DNA of 64,000 bases from Timema cristinae (lineage: Eukaryota; Arthropoda; Insecta; Phasmatodea; Timematidae), in contig JBCFYV010011135.1 in the NCBI GenBank assembly GCA_039000515.1, positions 13,592,376 through 13,656,375 on the forward strand. The letters are read 5' to 3'. A program made the translations under genes and the position numbers. Below the pieces are notes generated by a model that worked only from the letters and a program-made list of their open reading frames with translations, did not search any database and had not been told where the DNA came from. How positions within the stretch are numbered: the first letter of the stretch is position 1; each line of letters opens with the position of its first letter. Shown here one piece after another: positions 15,101 through 25,140 of this stretch.

Positions 15101-18100
15101 TAATTCTTTGTTTTAAAAATTATACTTTTGAGTATTTATGCATTTTTAAAATATCGATAATGCTAAAAATATACTCATTCATAAAACTGGCACAAACCAA
15201 GAAAATATTGCCTATAAATACAGAATGGAAAATAATCAACAAAGATTGACACAACAAGATCATGAACAAAATTTAAGTCTACAATGTGAACATTATCAAA
15301 CTCTGGCCTTGTTTATAACTATCAAAATTTAACATTTGTTCCCTAAATGCTTTGAAACACTTAATAATATAAATACTACAATAATTTACACGGTAAGAAT
15401 GTATGGGAAATATGAATAGAAACATTCAAAGGAACGAACAAAATACATCCTTTATAATGAAGGTAAGAACACACTTCACACTTTACATTGCTGCCATTAG
15501 ACAAAGAGATAATGACTGCCTCTTGAAGAAAATCAATCTTGACCGCCCAATCCTATGACCAAGGTGTAATCCCATCAGAACTCTTCAGGAGAGGAAGTGT
15601 GAATGTATAATATACAAAGTGTTTCATTATTAGTCAGAGGCACACCTTGGGACGAATGTGCTGTGTTAATATTACTCAAAAACTATTGGATGATAGGAAC
15701 ATGTAACTTAACAGTTCTTCAGAACATGTAACTTAACAGGTCTCCATTGGACAACTCTTATGTAAAATTAACGCCAAGCCGACGTTATGTTGATTGCATT
15801 GTGATGGTTTCCATTATAAACATTAAAATCTTTATGTTATGTCATTCTTTCATTATTGTACTGAACATCATTTTAATTTTTATTCTTTATCACCACATCC
15901 AAGCTAAACACATATATACTAATTACGCTAATGTGTTGAGGATTATGAAGGTTGATTTAGAGAAAGTGTAGCCACATTTGCCTGGAGTGAGAGTGGAAAA
16001 CCAATTAGACAAAAAACCATCCTGTGTACACCCAGCTGCAATTTGAACCTTCATTTACATGTTATCAGCAGTTTAGTCAATTTTGAGGGTTACTCCTTAG
16101 ACCGGTCAACCACCAAATGATGTTACTTAAAATTGATAAGGGAGAAGAATAGAAAATAAGCCGCCTCAATGGCATAGTTAGCTAACGCGCTTGTCGTGTT
16201 GAGCTTGACTGCCGAGGACGGGGAGATCGAGGTTCGAATCTTAGTCAGGTGAACTGGGGTGGTTTTTCCTAAATAGTTTTCCACTCTCCCTCCACGCAAA
16301 TGCGGGTTCACTTCATCTAAATTTAACCTTCCCAATTCTTAATCCTTTTGCATAATTAGTACTTAAGTGTATAACCCGAACGGGTAGTAAGACTCGATGC
16401 CAAATAAAAAAAATTAAATTAAGATTGTACTGGACTGCTGATATCAAGGAGATAGAGGTTTGAATCCCCCTTGAGTGTATTGAGGGTTGTTTTTATGAAT
16501 CCGTTTCATTTGCTTCCTTTGGGCAAATGTGGATACATTTCCTCTAAAATTCAACCTTTTTTCATTCCTAATACATCAGTGTTTTAAGGAGGTGGCCCAA
16601 AAGGATAGTACAACACGATAGATAGAAATTAAATATCATCATTTTGGAACATCTTATGAAAACTAATCAATTACTTTCATAAAATTCATCAAGACTTTTT
16701 TTTAAATTCACGTGAGAAACTACTAAGTTTTTGTGAAACTTTGACTTGGCTTTGAACACAAATTTTGGCTTCAACAATATTAAGAAGATTCACCAATAAA
16801 AAGTATTAGCATCCAAAATTCTCAATTTTGATCAATTTTGCCATACTTAAATACAATATAATCTAAAAATTAATATTCAATAAAAACATATTACGTAATC
16901 AAATTGTACAATGTGATGAATAACTGGATTTATTAGCTTAGAGTAAAATACGTAAAAAAATATTATATTAAAACATATCTTAGTCATTTTAATGCATGAA
17001 GTTATATAAATAAGTACAATAAAACATTCTTTTTAGCGCTAAACAATTAACAAGAAATATTTAAACTTTGTTTCAGCTTCTAGAATATTTCATATTTGCG
17101 ATTTGGTTTCTCTTCAAATTGAAACTACCCTAAAATAGTTTTTGATTACAATGTTTTCAGGCAAGGTTGTATCTGGCTACAAAGTACGAGCCAACGACGG
17201 TGACATAGATGAATGGACACTACTCGGAAAACGAGATCCACTCACCCCTCAGATGTTTTATCCTGTGATGAACAACGAGACCATCGAGACAGGGGACATG
17301 CTGGTTTGTACAAATTATCTATCGACAGCATAAAATCACCTCTTTCATCACAAAAGGAATATTTAAACTAAAATTGGGTCAAACCGCTATTTTGCAAATC
17401 CGAATATCCACTTTACCTTTGAATCCCAAATATCGAATTTGAATCTTGGAAAAAATTATGAACATAAGAGGAAATATAAATCTAATGAATACAAATAGTT
17501 ACTAAGTGTTAACAATCTTTCTTAAAATACATTCATTACAACATTCAGACATTTAGTTAATTGTTACATTATTGTTATGGGGCCTGGTTGTTGAGTTAAT
17601 TCAATAAATAGAATTGGTTATATACAACGGACAAGCAGTATTAAGGCTCTAAAACAAATTTCATTGAAAAAATTTAAAAACTTTTTTTTAAAAGAATTGT
17701 GTCTCAAAAAAAGAAATTTTCTCGAATCCTAAATCTCGAATATCCTTAAGGATATTTTAAACTAAGGATAGGTCAACTCAACTATTTTAAAATTACAATA
17801 ATGGTGTGCGAATCTTTGAAAACTTCAACCTTGCTTTTACTGTTTGTCATCTTCGGCTTCGCTTTAAAAAAACTACGGCTTTGTTAACTACAGAGCTTCG
17901 CTAATAATAATAATATTGAAGGAATAAATACACATATGTTTAATTTATGTCATCTTATGCCGCTATTCAAATTTATTTATTTATTATATAACCACATCTT
18001 ACTACCCATTTGGGTTATACACAAACATACTAATTACATTAATGTGTTAGAAATTATAAAGATAAATTTAGAGTAAATGTACCCCATTTTCATGGAGGGA

Positions 18101-21100
18101 GGTTAGAAAACTGTTTAGGAAAAACCATTCTGAGTAGACCCGGCCGGTAAACAACTTGCTCTCTTCATCATTAGCAGGCCAATCTAACACGAGAATAACT
18201 CCTTAGAGTTTAGACCATTCGACCATTGAAGCAGATAACCCACTACTGTTTCGGGCTGTTTGTTGCATCAACTTTAATATATTTATTTTACTTTTTACTG
18301 TTTCAGGCTGCACGTTGCACGATGGAAAGTAACCGTGACGACTGGACCATGATTGGGTGAGGACAACTACACTCCAGTTCTCATAGAATGAGCCTTATTT
18401 GACAAAACAGTTGATAGATCTATTTACACATATTTATACCTCAAATCATATGATCTGAAGCTGTCACTTTTATAAGATGTTATTAATACCTATAAAATAA
18501 AACTAATAAGAAAATAGAGACATGTGAAGCTAGGAAACGTCAACCTGGGCTTATAAAAATATTTGGCTTTAACTTTGAAAAATAATTTTGGCTTTGACAA
18601 CTACAAAACTTCACTAATAAAATATTGACGTCTAAAATACTAAATCATGTTTAATTAATTGCCATTCTGAGCTATTATATACTTTGAATATGGATACTCA
18701 TATGAAAAAATCTGGAGTTATTGAAATGCATGTTGTGATAACTTAATTTAAAAGATTATAATGAAATACTATAAATAATTATGCAATAATATTTTAGTGC
18801 ATACATTTATATAAATAAGCGTAATGTAAGTTGTTTCAAGCATAAAATAGTTTTTATATCTGATTCAAGATTACTTTAAATAGAAAAAAAAATACTTAAA
18901 TGCCCTAAAAACAAAGTAAAACATTATTGATAGGCACAAACAAATTTGTATGTATTTTATAAGTGGCCCTTTTATCAAAATAAGTATTTTTTTCTAAGAC
19001 AGTTGTAAAAGGAAATAAGATATTCACTAACGATTATATTAGCGATAGATCAAGATATTTTTTTCTAAATAGTTTAGAGAGGTGTGCAAAATTCACTTTG
19101 AATATTTTTGTTGTTGTTGTTTTAAGTTATCATATAAAATAATATATTAGATATTTGTACAAATACACTGATTTTTTATTTCTCCCCATTTTCAAACTAT
19201 TATTTTTGGGCTTGACAGTATTCATGATGTATTTATATAATGCACTTATGTCCAAGAATAACCACTATTTTATTTTAGCTTAAGTGTAATAATCATAATC
19301 GTAAACTGTTTCCAGCCTGTGGCCTGGTCAACCTAGTAAAATCCCTCTTATCTTCTTCTATCCTTCCACCATTATTCCTCCTTTAATTTCTCCTATTCTG
19401 CTCCTTTCACTTTAACACTTTCTGTTATATGTCCCTTCCATCTTTTTCTTGGCCTTCCTTGTGGTCTTTTTCCTATATACTTCATCTCCAACATTTTCTT
19501 TGGCATTCCTCCTTTTTTTATCCTCATTGCCTGCTCACACGACTCTATCTTGCTTCATCTACTATTTCATGTACTAAAATATCCTCATTACATGCCCATA
19601 CCATCAAAGTCTTGCTTCCTCTACTATCTCATGTACTCCCTGTAACCCAACTCTTTCCCAGATAATTTCACTCCTAATCTTCTTTCTCCTTGTGACAGCT
19701 AACATACTCCTCACAAACGTCATTCCATGGCTCCACTTTCCTTGTCTCTCTCATATGCAATGTCCATGTTTCTACTGTATATGTGACAATGGGTACAAAG
19801 TAAGCCCTATACAACATTTCAAGAGCACTTCTCTTCTGCATAACAGGTCTCTTGCGCACCTATAGAACAACTCTCCATGATGTCCTGTTCTCATTAAATC
19901 CTCTCTTCTTTCACCTTCATTCACACTTCCAAGATATTATACTTTCTATATTTTTCTCAACTACACCATCCAACCTTACCCTATGTAACTTATGTACTTG
20001 GTATTACCTTGATATTTAAGGTCTGCCTTTCATTTCTTGATCCATGAAAAAGTAGTCTATCACCGATTTTTGCTCCCCATCTCAATTGTATCTAATGATC
20101 CTATGGTTTATCTTTCCTTCTTATACCAGCTGTTTGCCACTTTCATTTATTTCTTGCCCGTAACAGCCTTCTACCCTCTTCGTTTTTCTCTCCCCATCTT
20201 TCTTTCCCTAACACCTCCTCAAACCCTCTTTTCTCTTTTCCTACTTTTGCGTTAAGATCCCCCACTACCATCTGACATTCGTCTCCCATATACCATTTTC
20301 TTCTACTGGGCATCACACTTGTATCACCTCTGCCTTGTTCCCTTTGTCGTCAGTTAATGTAATCTTTATTGTCCGGTCATTCGTCCATACCACCTCCACT
20401 TGCAGCCCTTCTCTCACTACGAAAACTACTCCATTTCTCCTCCATTATTCATTTCCCATCCAATGTAGAATGAAGCCATTCCTTACTTCCCTCATACCTC
20501 TCCCTCTCTACTCGGCCTCGCTCAGACCCAAGACATCCACTCTTCTCTCATTCATCATATCTACAGTCTCCTCCACTCTTCCAGTCACTGTTTCAATGTT
20601 CAGAGACTGTCTGGCAACAATTTTTCCCATCCGGCATTTTACTTTGTTTTCTCAAGTATGGTTTTGTTTCGGCCACCGGCTTACTAACTCTGTCGTGACC
20701 TACACCTGAGTTGCAGGGTCGCCGCTTATAGGTCCTCAGGTAAACCTTCTCTTGGTGGTAGCTTTCCCAAAACGAGGCTGTGGGTGCTGATGATGACTTA
20801 GCTCATTGTCACCAACCCTCTTACTCACGGCCCACTCATCTGGGAGCCGTCGGCAACAAATGATCAGCATCAGCCTGGTTGGCAAAATGCCTAATGTCCC
20901 CAACCCTAATTAAGGTCATGAGCTCAAAATTTGAGTACTCGTGAAACACATATAGCTTCCAATGTTAACATATTAAATACACTTAGTTTAAAGGAGCTAG
21001 GAGTTATTGAAGGCCACTTTTTAAATGCCAAACGAAACTTGAAACCAAGTCGAAGATAGGTTTTTTTGTTGTTTCCACGTAGCCTACTTTTAATTTTTAA

Positions 21101-21917
21101 GCTATTCAGTAGGTGCTTCTAGGCAAATAGAGAAGTCTACAGATAAAAACAAAGAACACCATATATATTCTTTTATGCTTACACATTTGAGTTTATCTGT
21201 GCTTATGTTATAGATGTGATTTAAATAATATTTGTAGTTAAGATACTGTTTAGTATTTAATGAGATATTTCAAATCTATTGATAATATATTTCAGTTGAC
21301 CACGGTGGTCTTAGGGTAAATTGATTGCCTCAGGACCCGATGTTTGTGGGTTCAAAACTGGCTGGGGTTGACAGATTTTTCTTTAGCAGTAAAAATCTTT
21401 AGCAAACTTCCTTCGCATGGGGAAGTGAAGCCGTGGGTCCTACCTCGATTGTGGTATGTTAAAGAACCCTGGATGGTATGTGAAAGTACCTTTCTCAACA
21501 AAATTGGTAGGGCCTTTTGCTATTGCTCATAGAAATTCTTGTATGCTGATCAGTCGGTTCAGAAAGTGCTTATTAAAAAACATATATTTATTAAACCAGT
21601 TTATTCTTCATTTAAAATGTTTTGAGGACACAGAGATTTTTGTGGATGTTAAAAGTCAAGTTGATTTTACTTTCATTTTCCAAATTTCAAAACTTTGCAC
21701 ACTACTTACTCATTGTTACTGATGTATTTTTGTTTGTGTGCGCAGTGCAACCAATAAAGACGAGATGTGCAACTTCTACCTGATGTACTGGGTCGACAAA
21801 ACAACACCGTTGGAGATGAAATACTGCTTCACGCCGGGGCCCCCTTACTACTCCTGGAAAACGGAACAACAGCTGAACAACATCCCCGACAAGTCTGCCA
21901 GCATTCTGGATGATTAG
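121..21917 (+). CDS. Phm: Peptidylglycine alpha-hydroxylating monooxygenase, 5'-partial, nine exons
   Basis: PHM hydroxylates the alpha carbon of a C-terminal glycine on neuropeptide precursors, using O2, ascorbate and two coppers, in the secretory pathway; a lyase (PAL) then finishes amidation. Exons: 121-178, 3329-3416, 7245-7329, 8739-8871, 9992-10040, 14213-14358, 17161-17303, 18307-18356, 21746-21917. They join in phase to 307 residues plus TAG. All copper ligands are visible in this partial protein: HH at residues 32-33 (AHHMLLYGC), H113 (LQVHY), HTH at 182-184 (HTHSLG) and M258 ([10 protein letters not shown]). The chain stops soon after the PHM core (SASILDD-stop), so no PAL domain follows; this is the single-function insect-type gene, not the fused vertebrate PAM. 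About 50 N-terminal residues, including the signal peptide, lie left of the window. Confidence 0.95.
411..560 (-). repeat. tRNA-like repeat, family C
   Basis: On the - strand the core folds as a tRNA: 7-bp acceptor stem (CTGGATA with TGTCCAG), D arm GCTC/GAGC and a T loop GGTTCGATTCC. The 3' side runs into a tail with tcaattttcagaat. Sequence upstream of the head (gaagaatgacct) also recurs in other copies, so the head is internal to a longer repeat. It is a repeat, not a functional tRNA gene. Confidence 0.65.
708..889. repeat. Inverted pair of family C tails
   Basis: Bases 708-786 and 811-889 are inverted copies of the same roughly 79-base tail, with few mismatches. They flank 24 bases (787-810) that hold the family C T-arm (gggaatcgaaccc). 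Read as RNA it would be a long hairpin. Confidence 0.75.
938..1262 (+). repeat. SINE-like repeat, family D
   Basis: Shares with 21293-21580 a head ggtctttgggtaaa...gtgggttcaaatcc and a body with aagtaaagccgtcagt, tgttaaagaaccctg and ggtaggctctttt. The ggttcaaatcc block resembles a pol III B box. Confidence 0.6.
1351..1525 (+). repeat. SINE family A, diverged, no tail
   Basis: Keeps the B-box region tcgaggttcgaatactgg, the gggtggtttt block and the ccattctccctccac block of family A, but the shared 3' tail is missing. Confidence 0.5.
1728..1965. repeat. Two head-to-tail inverted family C copies
   Basis: A - strand copy (1728-1850) and a + strand copy (1884-1965) of the tRNA-like family C. The - copy has a complete anticodon-like arm (TTGGT ATGCTAA ACCAA). 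Both end in the tcatttttcaat tail. Confidence 0.6.
2068..2883. mobile_element. Candidate small DNA transposon with short inverted ends
   Basis: The left end gaagttatactttttt and the right end aaagaagtataacttc are inverted matches of about 20 bases. The interior is A+T-rich on the left and contains GC-rich patches on the right (gcgcgcatc, cgcgcc). No transposase and no clear target duplication seen. Confidence 0.3.
2090..2660. other. Extremely A+T-rich tract
   Basis: Repeated variants of tttattaaat and aatatttattatt with almost no G or C. No gene seen. It lies in the first visible PHM intron. Confidence 0.6.
3329..3416 (+). CDS. Phm: PHM exon b, copper A HHM motif
   Basis: Encodes [19 protein letters not shown] and then TSPGSKKAV. 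The two adjacent histidines are copper A ligands. The acceptor is tgttttag and the donor is GTAGCA after GTA TG, leaving a two-base phase that needs a leading G in the next exon to make Trp. Confidence 0.9.
3480..6690. other. Intron sequence, no gene seen
   Basis: Part of the PHM intron 3417-7244. Two GC-richer patches (3980-4170 and 4255-4400) hold a short imperfect direct repeat (gcccgtggtcgagcactgatt and gcccgtgatcgagtgccaatt). I recognise no coding sequence. Confidence 0.4.
6696..6870 (+). repeat. SINE family A, diverged
   Basis: Contains actgccaatgacggggagat, a degenerate B box, actgagggtgg and the ttctccctcc-like block of family A. The tail is not preserved. Confidence 0.5.
7014..7228 (+). 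repeat. SINE family A abutting PHM exon c
   Basis: Shows head gcgtggtctagactgccgat, B box ggtttgaatctcgg, the gggtggttcttcc block and a mutated shared tail (gtataactcgaacagtgtaa). It ends about 16 bases before the PHM exon starting at 7245, so branch point and pyrimidine tract fall in or beside it. Confidence 0.7.
7245..7329 (+). CDS. Phm: PHM exon c, next to a SINE tail
   Basis: Encodes (W)[28 protein letters not shown], then donor GTGAGT. The acceptor at 7241-7244 (acag) was chosen because the nearer AG at 7259-7260 would make TGA with the TG left by the previous exon. This adds LFGLQ between the Trp and the NCGEM block, which in my recollection of insect PHM are adjacent. A family A SINE ends about 16 bases upstream. 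The 5' edge is therefore less certain than the rest. Confidence 0.75.
7660..7865. repeat. Foldback repeat, family F
   Basis: Left arm (7660-7757) and right arm (7787-7865) are inverted and meet at attgctgccaat / attggcagcaaat. The arms share gggaatgaacac and aaggaagaacac. Further copies lie at 15415, 27750 and 38930. Confidence 0.55.
7861..8397. mobile_element. Pogo/Tigger-like non-autonomous element
   Basis: Starts cagtagaacctgattaattg and ends, inverted, with aataatccagacaacaccca then gttctagtta. Ends of the form CAGTAGAACC are typical of pogo/Tigger elements. No transposase inside. A SINE A copy with its own target duplication is nested within it. Confidence 0.4.
8054..8200 (-). repeat. 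SINE family A, 3'-truncated, with 14-bp target duplication
   Basis: Near-consensus head (cgcctcagtggcgtagttgg on the - strand) and B box ggttcgaatctcgg, but it stops at cgcaaatgcg, without the last 100 or so bases. It is still flanked by a perfect duplication TTGTAATGAACTAA (8040-8053 and 8201-8214). Confidence 0.8.
8739..8871 (+). CDS. Phm: PHM exon d, copper A His in VHY
   Basis: Encodes [20 protein letters not shown], then [24 protein letters not shown] plus one base. AWARDAP and LQVHY are PHM signatures; the His of VHY is the third copper A ligand. The acceptor is gtttgcag and the donor GTGAAA. Confidence 0.94.
9187..9590. repeat. Two diverged family A fragments, opposite strands
   Basis: A + fragment (9187-9325; cttcagtggctgc, gactagactgacgatgccag) and a - fragment (9505-9590; gaaaccatttaggaaaaact). 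Both lack the 3' tail. They sit in the short intron 8872-9991. Confidence 0.5.
9992..10040 (+). CDS. Phm: PHM exon e
   Basis: A 49-base exon encoding [16 protein letters not shown] plus two bases of Pro. The acceptor is tgtttcacag and the donor GTAAGT. It matches the conserved strand that follows the VHY block in PHM. Confidence 0.9.
11038..12105 (+). pseudogene. LINE reverse transcriptase remnant
   Basis: With frameshifts and stops the + strand reads [73 protein letters not shown] text and [15 protein letters not shown]. This is the RT core and C-terminus of a non-LTR retrotransposon. At the expected YADD active site the bases read tatgcagctgct (YAAA), so it is dead. An A-run and (TA)n follow. 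It lies in PHM intron 10041-14212. Confidence 0.75.
12141..12184. repeat. A-run and (TA)n microsatellite
   Basis: A run of about 17 A followed by about 12 TA units, directly after the LINE remnant; it may derive from its 3' tail. Confidence 0.7.
12190..13127. other. Intron sequence, nothing recognised
   Basis: A+T-rich DNA within PHM intron 10041-14212; no coding match and no repeat that I could match elsewhere in the window. Confidence 0.4.
13128..13230 (-). repeat. tRNA-like repeat, family C
   Basis: On the - strand it reads tggatatctcagttggtaaa then ggttcaaattcg; same layout as the other C copies, diverged. Confidence 0.5.
13857..14118 (+). repeat. SINE family A, full length, with target duplication
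   Basis: Full head (cgcctcggtggcgtagttgg), B box ggttcaaatctcgg, body and shared tail (aacccgaacgggtagtaaga) ending in ATT repeats. A perfect 13-bp duplication ATTCTTTTAATAC flanks it (13844-13856 and 14119-14131). It is a good reference copy for the family and ends 94 bases before PHM exon f. Confidence 0.88.
14213..14358 (+). CDS. Phm: PHM exon f, copper B HTH motif
   Basis: Encodes [20 protein letters not shown], then [20 protein letters not shown] and YRTHTHSLG. HxH are two of the three copper B ligands. The acceptor is atggtttcag and the donor GTTTGA. Confidence 0.93.
14446..14632 (+). repeat. SINE family A, diverged
   Basis: Has gatggcaactgggaggtcag, B box gttagaatcccgac, the ctctccctccatgcaaatgc block and a weak tail (catacagcctgaaaggatg). 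Confidence 0.5.
15415..15640 (+). repeat. Family F repeat, left arm and centre
   Basis: Shares cacactttacattgctgcca, acaaagagataatg and cctcttgaagaaaat with 27750-28030. The right arm is not clear. Confidence 0.45.
15913..16625. repeat. Cluster of three family A SINEs
   Basis: A - copy (15913-16118, diverged), a + near-consensus copy (16160-16405; cgaggttcgaatcttagtca and tail aacccgaacgggtagtaaga) and a + diverged copy (16430-16625). They lie in PHM intron 14359-17160. Confidence 0.7.
17161..17303 (+). CDS. Phm: PHM exon g
   Basis: Encodes [20 protein letters not shown], then [20 protein letters not shown] and [14 protein letters not shown] and the LTPQMFYPV block are typical of the second PHM domain. 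The acceptor is tgttttcag and the donor GTTTGT. Confidence 0.94.
17994..18238 (-). repeat. SINE family A
   Basis: Tail complement cttactacccatttgggtta, then the body and a degenerate head (accattcgaccattgaagc). It lies 68 bases upstream of PHM exon h. Confidence 0.65.
18307..18356 (+). CDS. Phm: PHM exon h
   Basis: A 50-base exon encoding [17 protein letters not shown], with the conserved RCTM cysteine. The acceptor is tgtttcag and the donor GTGAGG; the last two bases start a Gly codon finished by the next exon. Confidence 0.9.
19300..20880 (-). pseudogene. LINE remnant, endonuclease and C-terminus
   Basis: Read on the - strand, the right part gives [20 protein letters not shown] and DLNAKVGKE, the start and the DxNA motif of an AP-type endonuclease. 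The left part gives [20 protein letters not shown] and [10 protein letters not shown], the C-terminal region of such LINEs. The RT core between them is missing. It ends with the family's 3' end (ccaggccacaggctggaaac). Near-open + strand frames here are antisense shadows. Confidence 0.7.
21293..21580 (+). repeat. SINE-like repeat, family D
   Basis: Head ccacggtggtcttagggtaa, B-box-like gtgggttcaaaactgg, body with tgttaaagaaccctgga and gctgatcagtcggttc. It lies about 165 bases upstream of the last PHM exon. Confidence 0.65.
21746..21917 (+). CDS. Phm: PHM terminal exon i, copper B Met
   Basis: Encodes [20 protein letters not shown], then [20 protein letters not shown] and a tail ending SASILDD-TAG. 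The Met of DEMCN is the third copper B ligand. The acceptor is tgtgcgcag. No lyase domain follows. Confidence 0.94.
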
Positions 21918-22082
21918 GACACGTCCTAAACGATACCTTCCATGAACATGTCTGAGACACGATATTGGTCATATTCTCTGGCAATGATTTAAGATTGATA
22001 GAACACGTCAATTTTATGAACTATCACTTGTTTGACAATGAAGAGACTCATTGGCTCAGTGATTTTGTAATAGATGGGAATT

Positions 22083-22104
22083 AATAAAAATAAGGAAGAA
22101 TAAA
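22083..22104 (+). promoter_or_regulatory. Candidate poly(A) signals of Phm
   Basis: Two AATAAA hexamers lie at 22083-22088 and 22099-22104, about 170 bases after the PHM stop codon. The position fits a short 3' UTR, but this is inferred from the motif alone in A+T-rich DNA. Confidence 0.4.
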
Positions 22105-22109
22105 CCAAT

Positions 22110-23456
22110 GAGTGCCCCTAGGGAAAAGGGAATTCCCGTATCTTTTCCTCTTGCCATAAGGGGATTGCTGGAGGGGAGTTATTCTTTCCTCAATTTTCAT
22201 TCCTTAGTTATTTTCCCTTATTTTTATGAGAGATGGCATGGTTCCAGTTTTTCTTGATTTTTATTACTAAACTCAATTTTTTTTTTTTTTTAAATTCTTG
22301 CTCAACATTAACAATTTCAATCCTTTTCTGTGAAGCCAGTCATATTCTGAATGTTTTTAATAATTATTTATATACCATACCACACGTAAAATGGTTGAAA
22401 TAAAATATAAAAGTAGTAAAAAAAAAACTTTAAAATAAATTTCTAGTTTTGATTTGCCAATGATCACTAGAACACAAAACTCATATTGTGTATATCAACA
22501 ATTTGCCGCTACTAAAGTGAAACTTCAAATTAACTAATGATGCCCGTGATGAAAGATCACCCAATTGTGAATAGTTCCATTTCGTTGTAACATCAAAACC
22601 TTCATTTACAGGAATATAAGAGCTAAGAATTGAAGTATCACATATTAGGACTGGTTATCAATTGTTTCGATACAAATAATAAATTAAGTTATTGAAGTAT
22701 CAAGTTGAGGAATAAAGTTTGAATAACTAGTTAATTTTGATCACTTTCCATGTATCATAAGATGAGTTATTAATTGGGTAGCCCATGTCAAGTTTACCCG
22801 AGTAGTAAATTTAGAATCCAGTTCACGCCTTTGTCCCTGTAATGGTCCGATGGCTGATGAACGAATTCAAACTTTTAATGACAAAAAAAAAGACAAAATC
22901 TAATTTTAACTCTTTTATAATACTTTTTACACAAACAAGCACAAAAACCTGAAAGAAAGATTTGCCGACATATATTTAATCTTGTTCCGCACAAATGAGA
23001 TAAATAATAACAAGTACTTAAGGGCTTGGCCTTCCAGAAGTTAAATAAAAATCTTCACACACTGATTTTTTTTTCTATGATAATGCTGATGTGAAGCTAA
23101 AGTCATCATATAAATTTGTATTTTCTGTTGTGACCATAACAACAAATTACCGCAGTTTTTCGAGGCGGGCTAGATATGGTTTACTATACCCTTCACCTAA
23201 GAGCTGTGACAATTTGTGTAAAATGATGATAATATGCTGATTTTACATTGTCATGTGTGTGTGTATATATATATACACACATACACTTCATCTATTTAGT
23301 TGAACTTAAAGTTTGTACAAACCATATTCTGAAATAACTACTAATTATAAGACAGCTGAGCATCTGTGATGAGTTTCAGCGTTCCAGAAGGTGGGCCCCC
23401 TTAACTGTAGGAATAAATAGATGGCAGCACCATCTAGTCTGTGTCTATCTTGCTTT
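22110..23456. other. Intergenic, no gene seen
   Basis: Downstream of PHM. Contains a short (TG)n/(TA)n/(CA)n run at 23257-23285 and nothing coding that I recognise. Confidence 0.4.
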
Positions 23457-24196
23457 AGCCTGTGTTACACAAAGCAACTTTACTTAGCGCTACTGCAGTA
23501 GCTACTACTAGAAGCTTTCGAGTTGCTTAGTGAGACAGAATGGTCGCCACTCACATGTCCATCTAGTGACAGAAAATAATCGCTGCTGCGTGAATTAAAC
23601 ATGTTCAAGTCTACTCACCAGCAGCGCTCTACTCCATTGTCACACGACCTAGTTACCGGTGATAATATAGTGGGAATAGCTTTGTGTGACACCCAAGTCG
23701 TGTCTTCATCACTGCACTATCTGCTACTGAGCTGTTTGCTCATTTTTGTGCATGTTGCAGTGTATTTCTTTATCATGCTCTCTGAAAAATCAAAAGTTTT
23801 AAAATCGTTAAATCATAATATAATTAATTCGATTTTTGAATATTTATCAGAAATATGAATAATTGTGGGACATAGCAAATGAAAACCATATCTGCAGAAA
23901 TGCCCTCAAGGATGATTTCACCAAGTTATATCGTGAATTGAATGGGATGGGTTTCAAAATTTGGGATGACATCACACGGAGGGAAAAAAAAAATTGAGAA
24001 CGTAAGAGATGCATATTAGCTGTCGTAAAACATGTCATTACTGATAGACGGCATTTTCAAAGGTGTGCACAGATTAGCCTGACCTACTCACTGCGACTAA
24101 GAGCAAAAAATAGTAGCAACTTGGGATATGAAAGTAGCAGCTAATAAGAAGTGGCGACTAGTAGCGGCGATTAAAGTCACATCGTGTAACAAGGCT
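23457..24196 (+). mobile_element. PIF/Harbinger-like remnant with MADF fragment
   Basis: Ends are inverted over about 40 bases: agcctgtgttacacaaagca on the left, and the complement of tgacatcgtgt... reading agccttgttacacgatgtga on the right. Inside, 23860-23990 reads LWDIANENHICRNALKDDFT then KLYRELNGMGF, which resembles the MADF domain of the second PIF/Harbinger protein. No transposase. The 3-bp target duplication is not clear. Confidence 0.5.
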
Positions 24197-25029
24197 TCAT
24201 AGAGGGTTAGCATTACACAACATTAAAACATTATAAGTTAAAATTAAAATAAAGACGTATTTATATATTTTAGACTTGTCAAACTGTATTCACATACTTA
24301 GGTAATGTGTGGAAAACGAAAGAAATACAAGCAATCGAGAATACCAGAGAATATATTCAAAGGAATGAAGCACAACTAAATGATTATTAAAAAAAAAGTA
24401 TTGCCAATATTTTCATAACATATTTAAGTATACATAATATATCTTTTGAAAACATCATTTGTCCACTGTCAATTGGTCATGTGTATGATACTTTATTTAA
24501 TGTGACATTGAGTTTTTTATGTTACTAAAAAAAAAATTAAAAGCAAAGCACAGTAGAACTTGGCTGCAATTTAAAGTAGTTAAAAAAAATAATTCAATAC
24601 ATCAAGTCCTATACGTATGCAGTTAATTCATTTTGAAGGTTTCTGTGCGAGTTAAAAACCCATGGGAATCAAATGGTGCTTAAATAAGTTATAATATGCC
24701 TCTTATTACCACTGTGTATGCATATTAATTTTTCAGATTTTTTTTTGAGAACACATTTGTTTCCGATAAGTTTACTAACAAGTAACATCTTGCACTCAGG
24801 TAAAACATACAAAATGGCGGTGACATCAGCTAACTAGAGAACACAATTTATTATATTTAAAGTGGCATTTGATAGACAAAGTTTCTAGTTGTTAGTCGTA
24901 CCACAACCGCATGGCTACAAATCTACACAAGTTGACTCTGTGTAAGTCAAACACTTACTTTAATGATATTTGATTTCATTCTTAATATCATTATGAATCA
25001 CACCTGCATTGACTTGTCTATTATTTTCA

Positions 25030-25140
25030 ATATTTAGGTAGGGATGAGGAAAGTAACATTTAGAAGAAAGGTCTTTGCTTGGAGGGAGAGCTGAAAACCA
25101 TTTTTTAGGGAAAATTACCTTCTGAACACCCGGTAGTTAC
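25030..25140 (-). repeat. SINE family A fragment
   Basis: Shows gggatgaggaaag, a gcttggagggagagctgaaa block and aaccattttttagggaaaa; head and tail lost. Confidence 0.4.

Noticed and set aside
16158..16240. tRNA-like sequence with A and B boxes
   Set aside because: It is the head of a SINE with many copies; the acceptor stem and 3' end of a real tRNA are absent.
19429..20709. Several + strand open frames rich in Ser, Leu and Phe
   Set aside because: Antisense shadows of the LINE remnant on the - strand.
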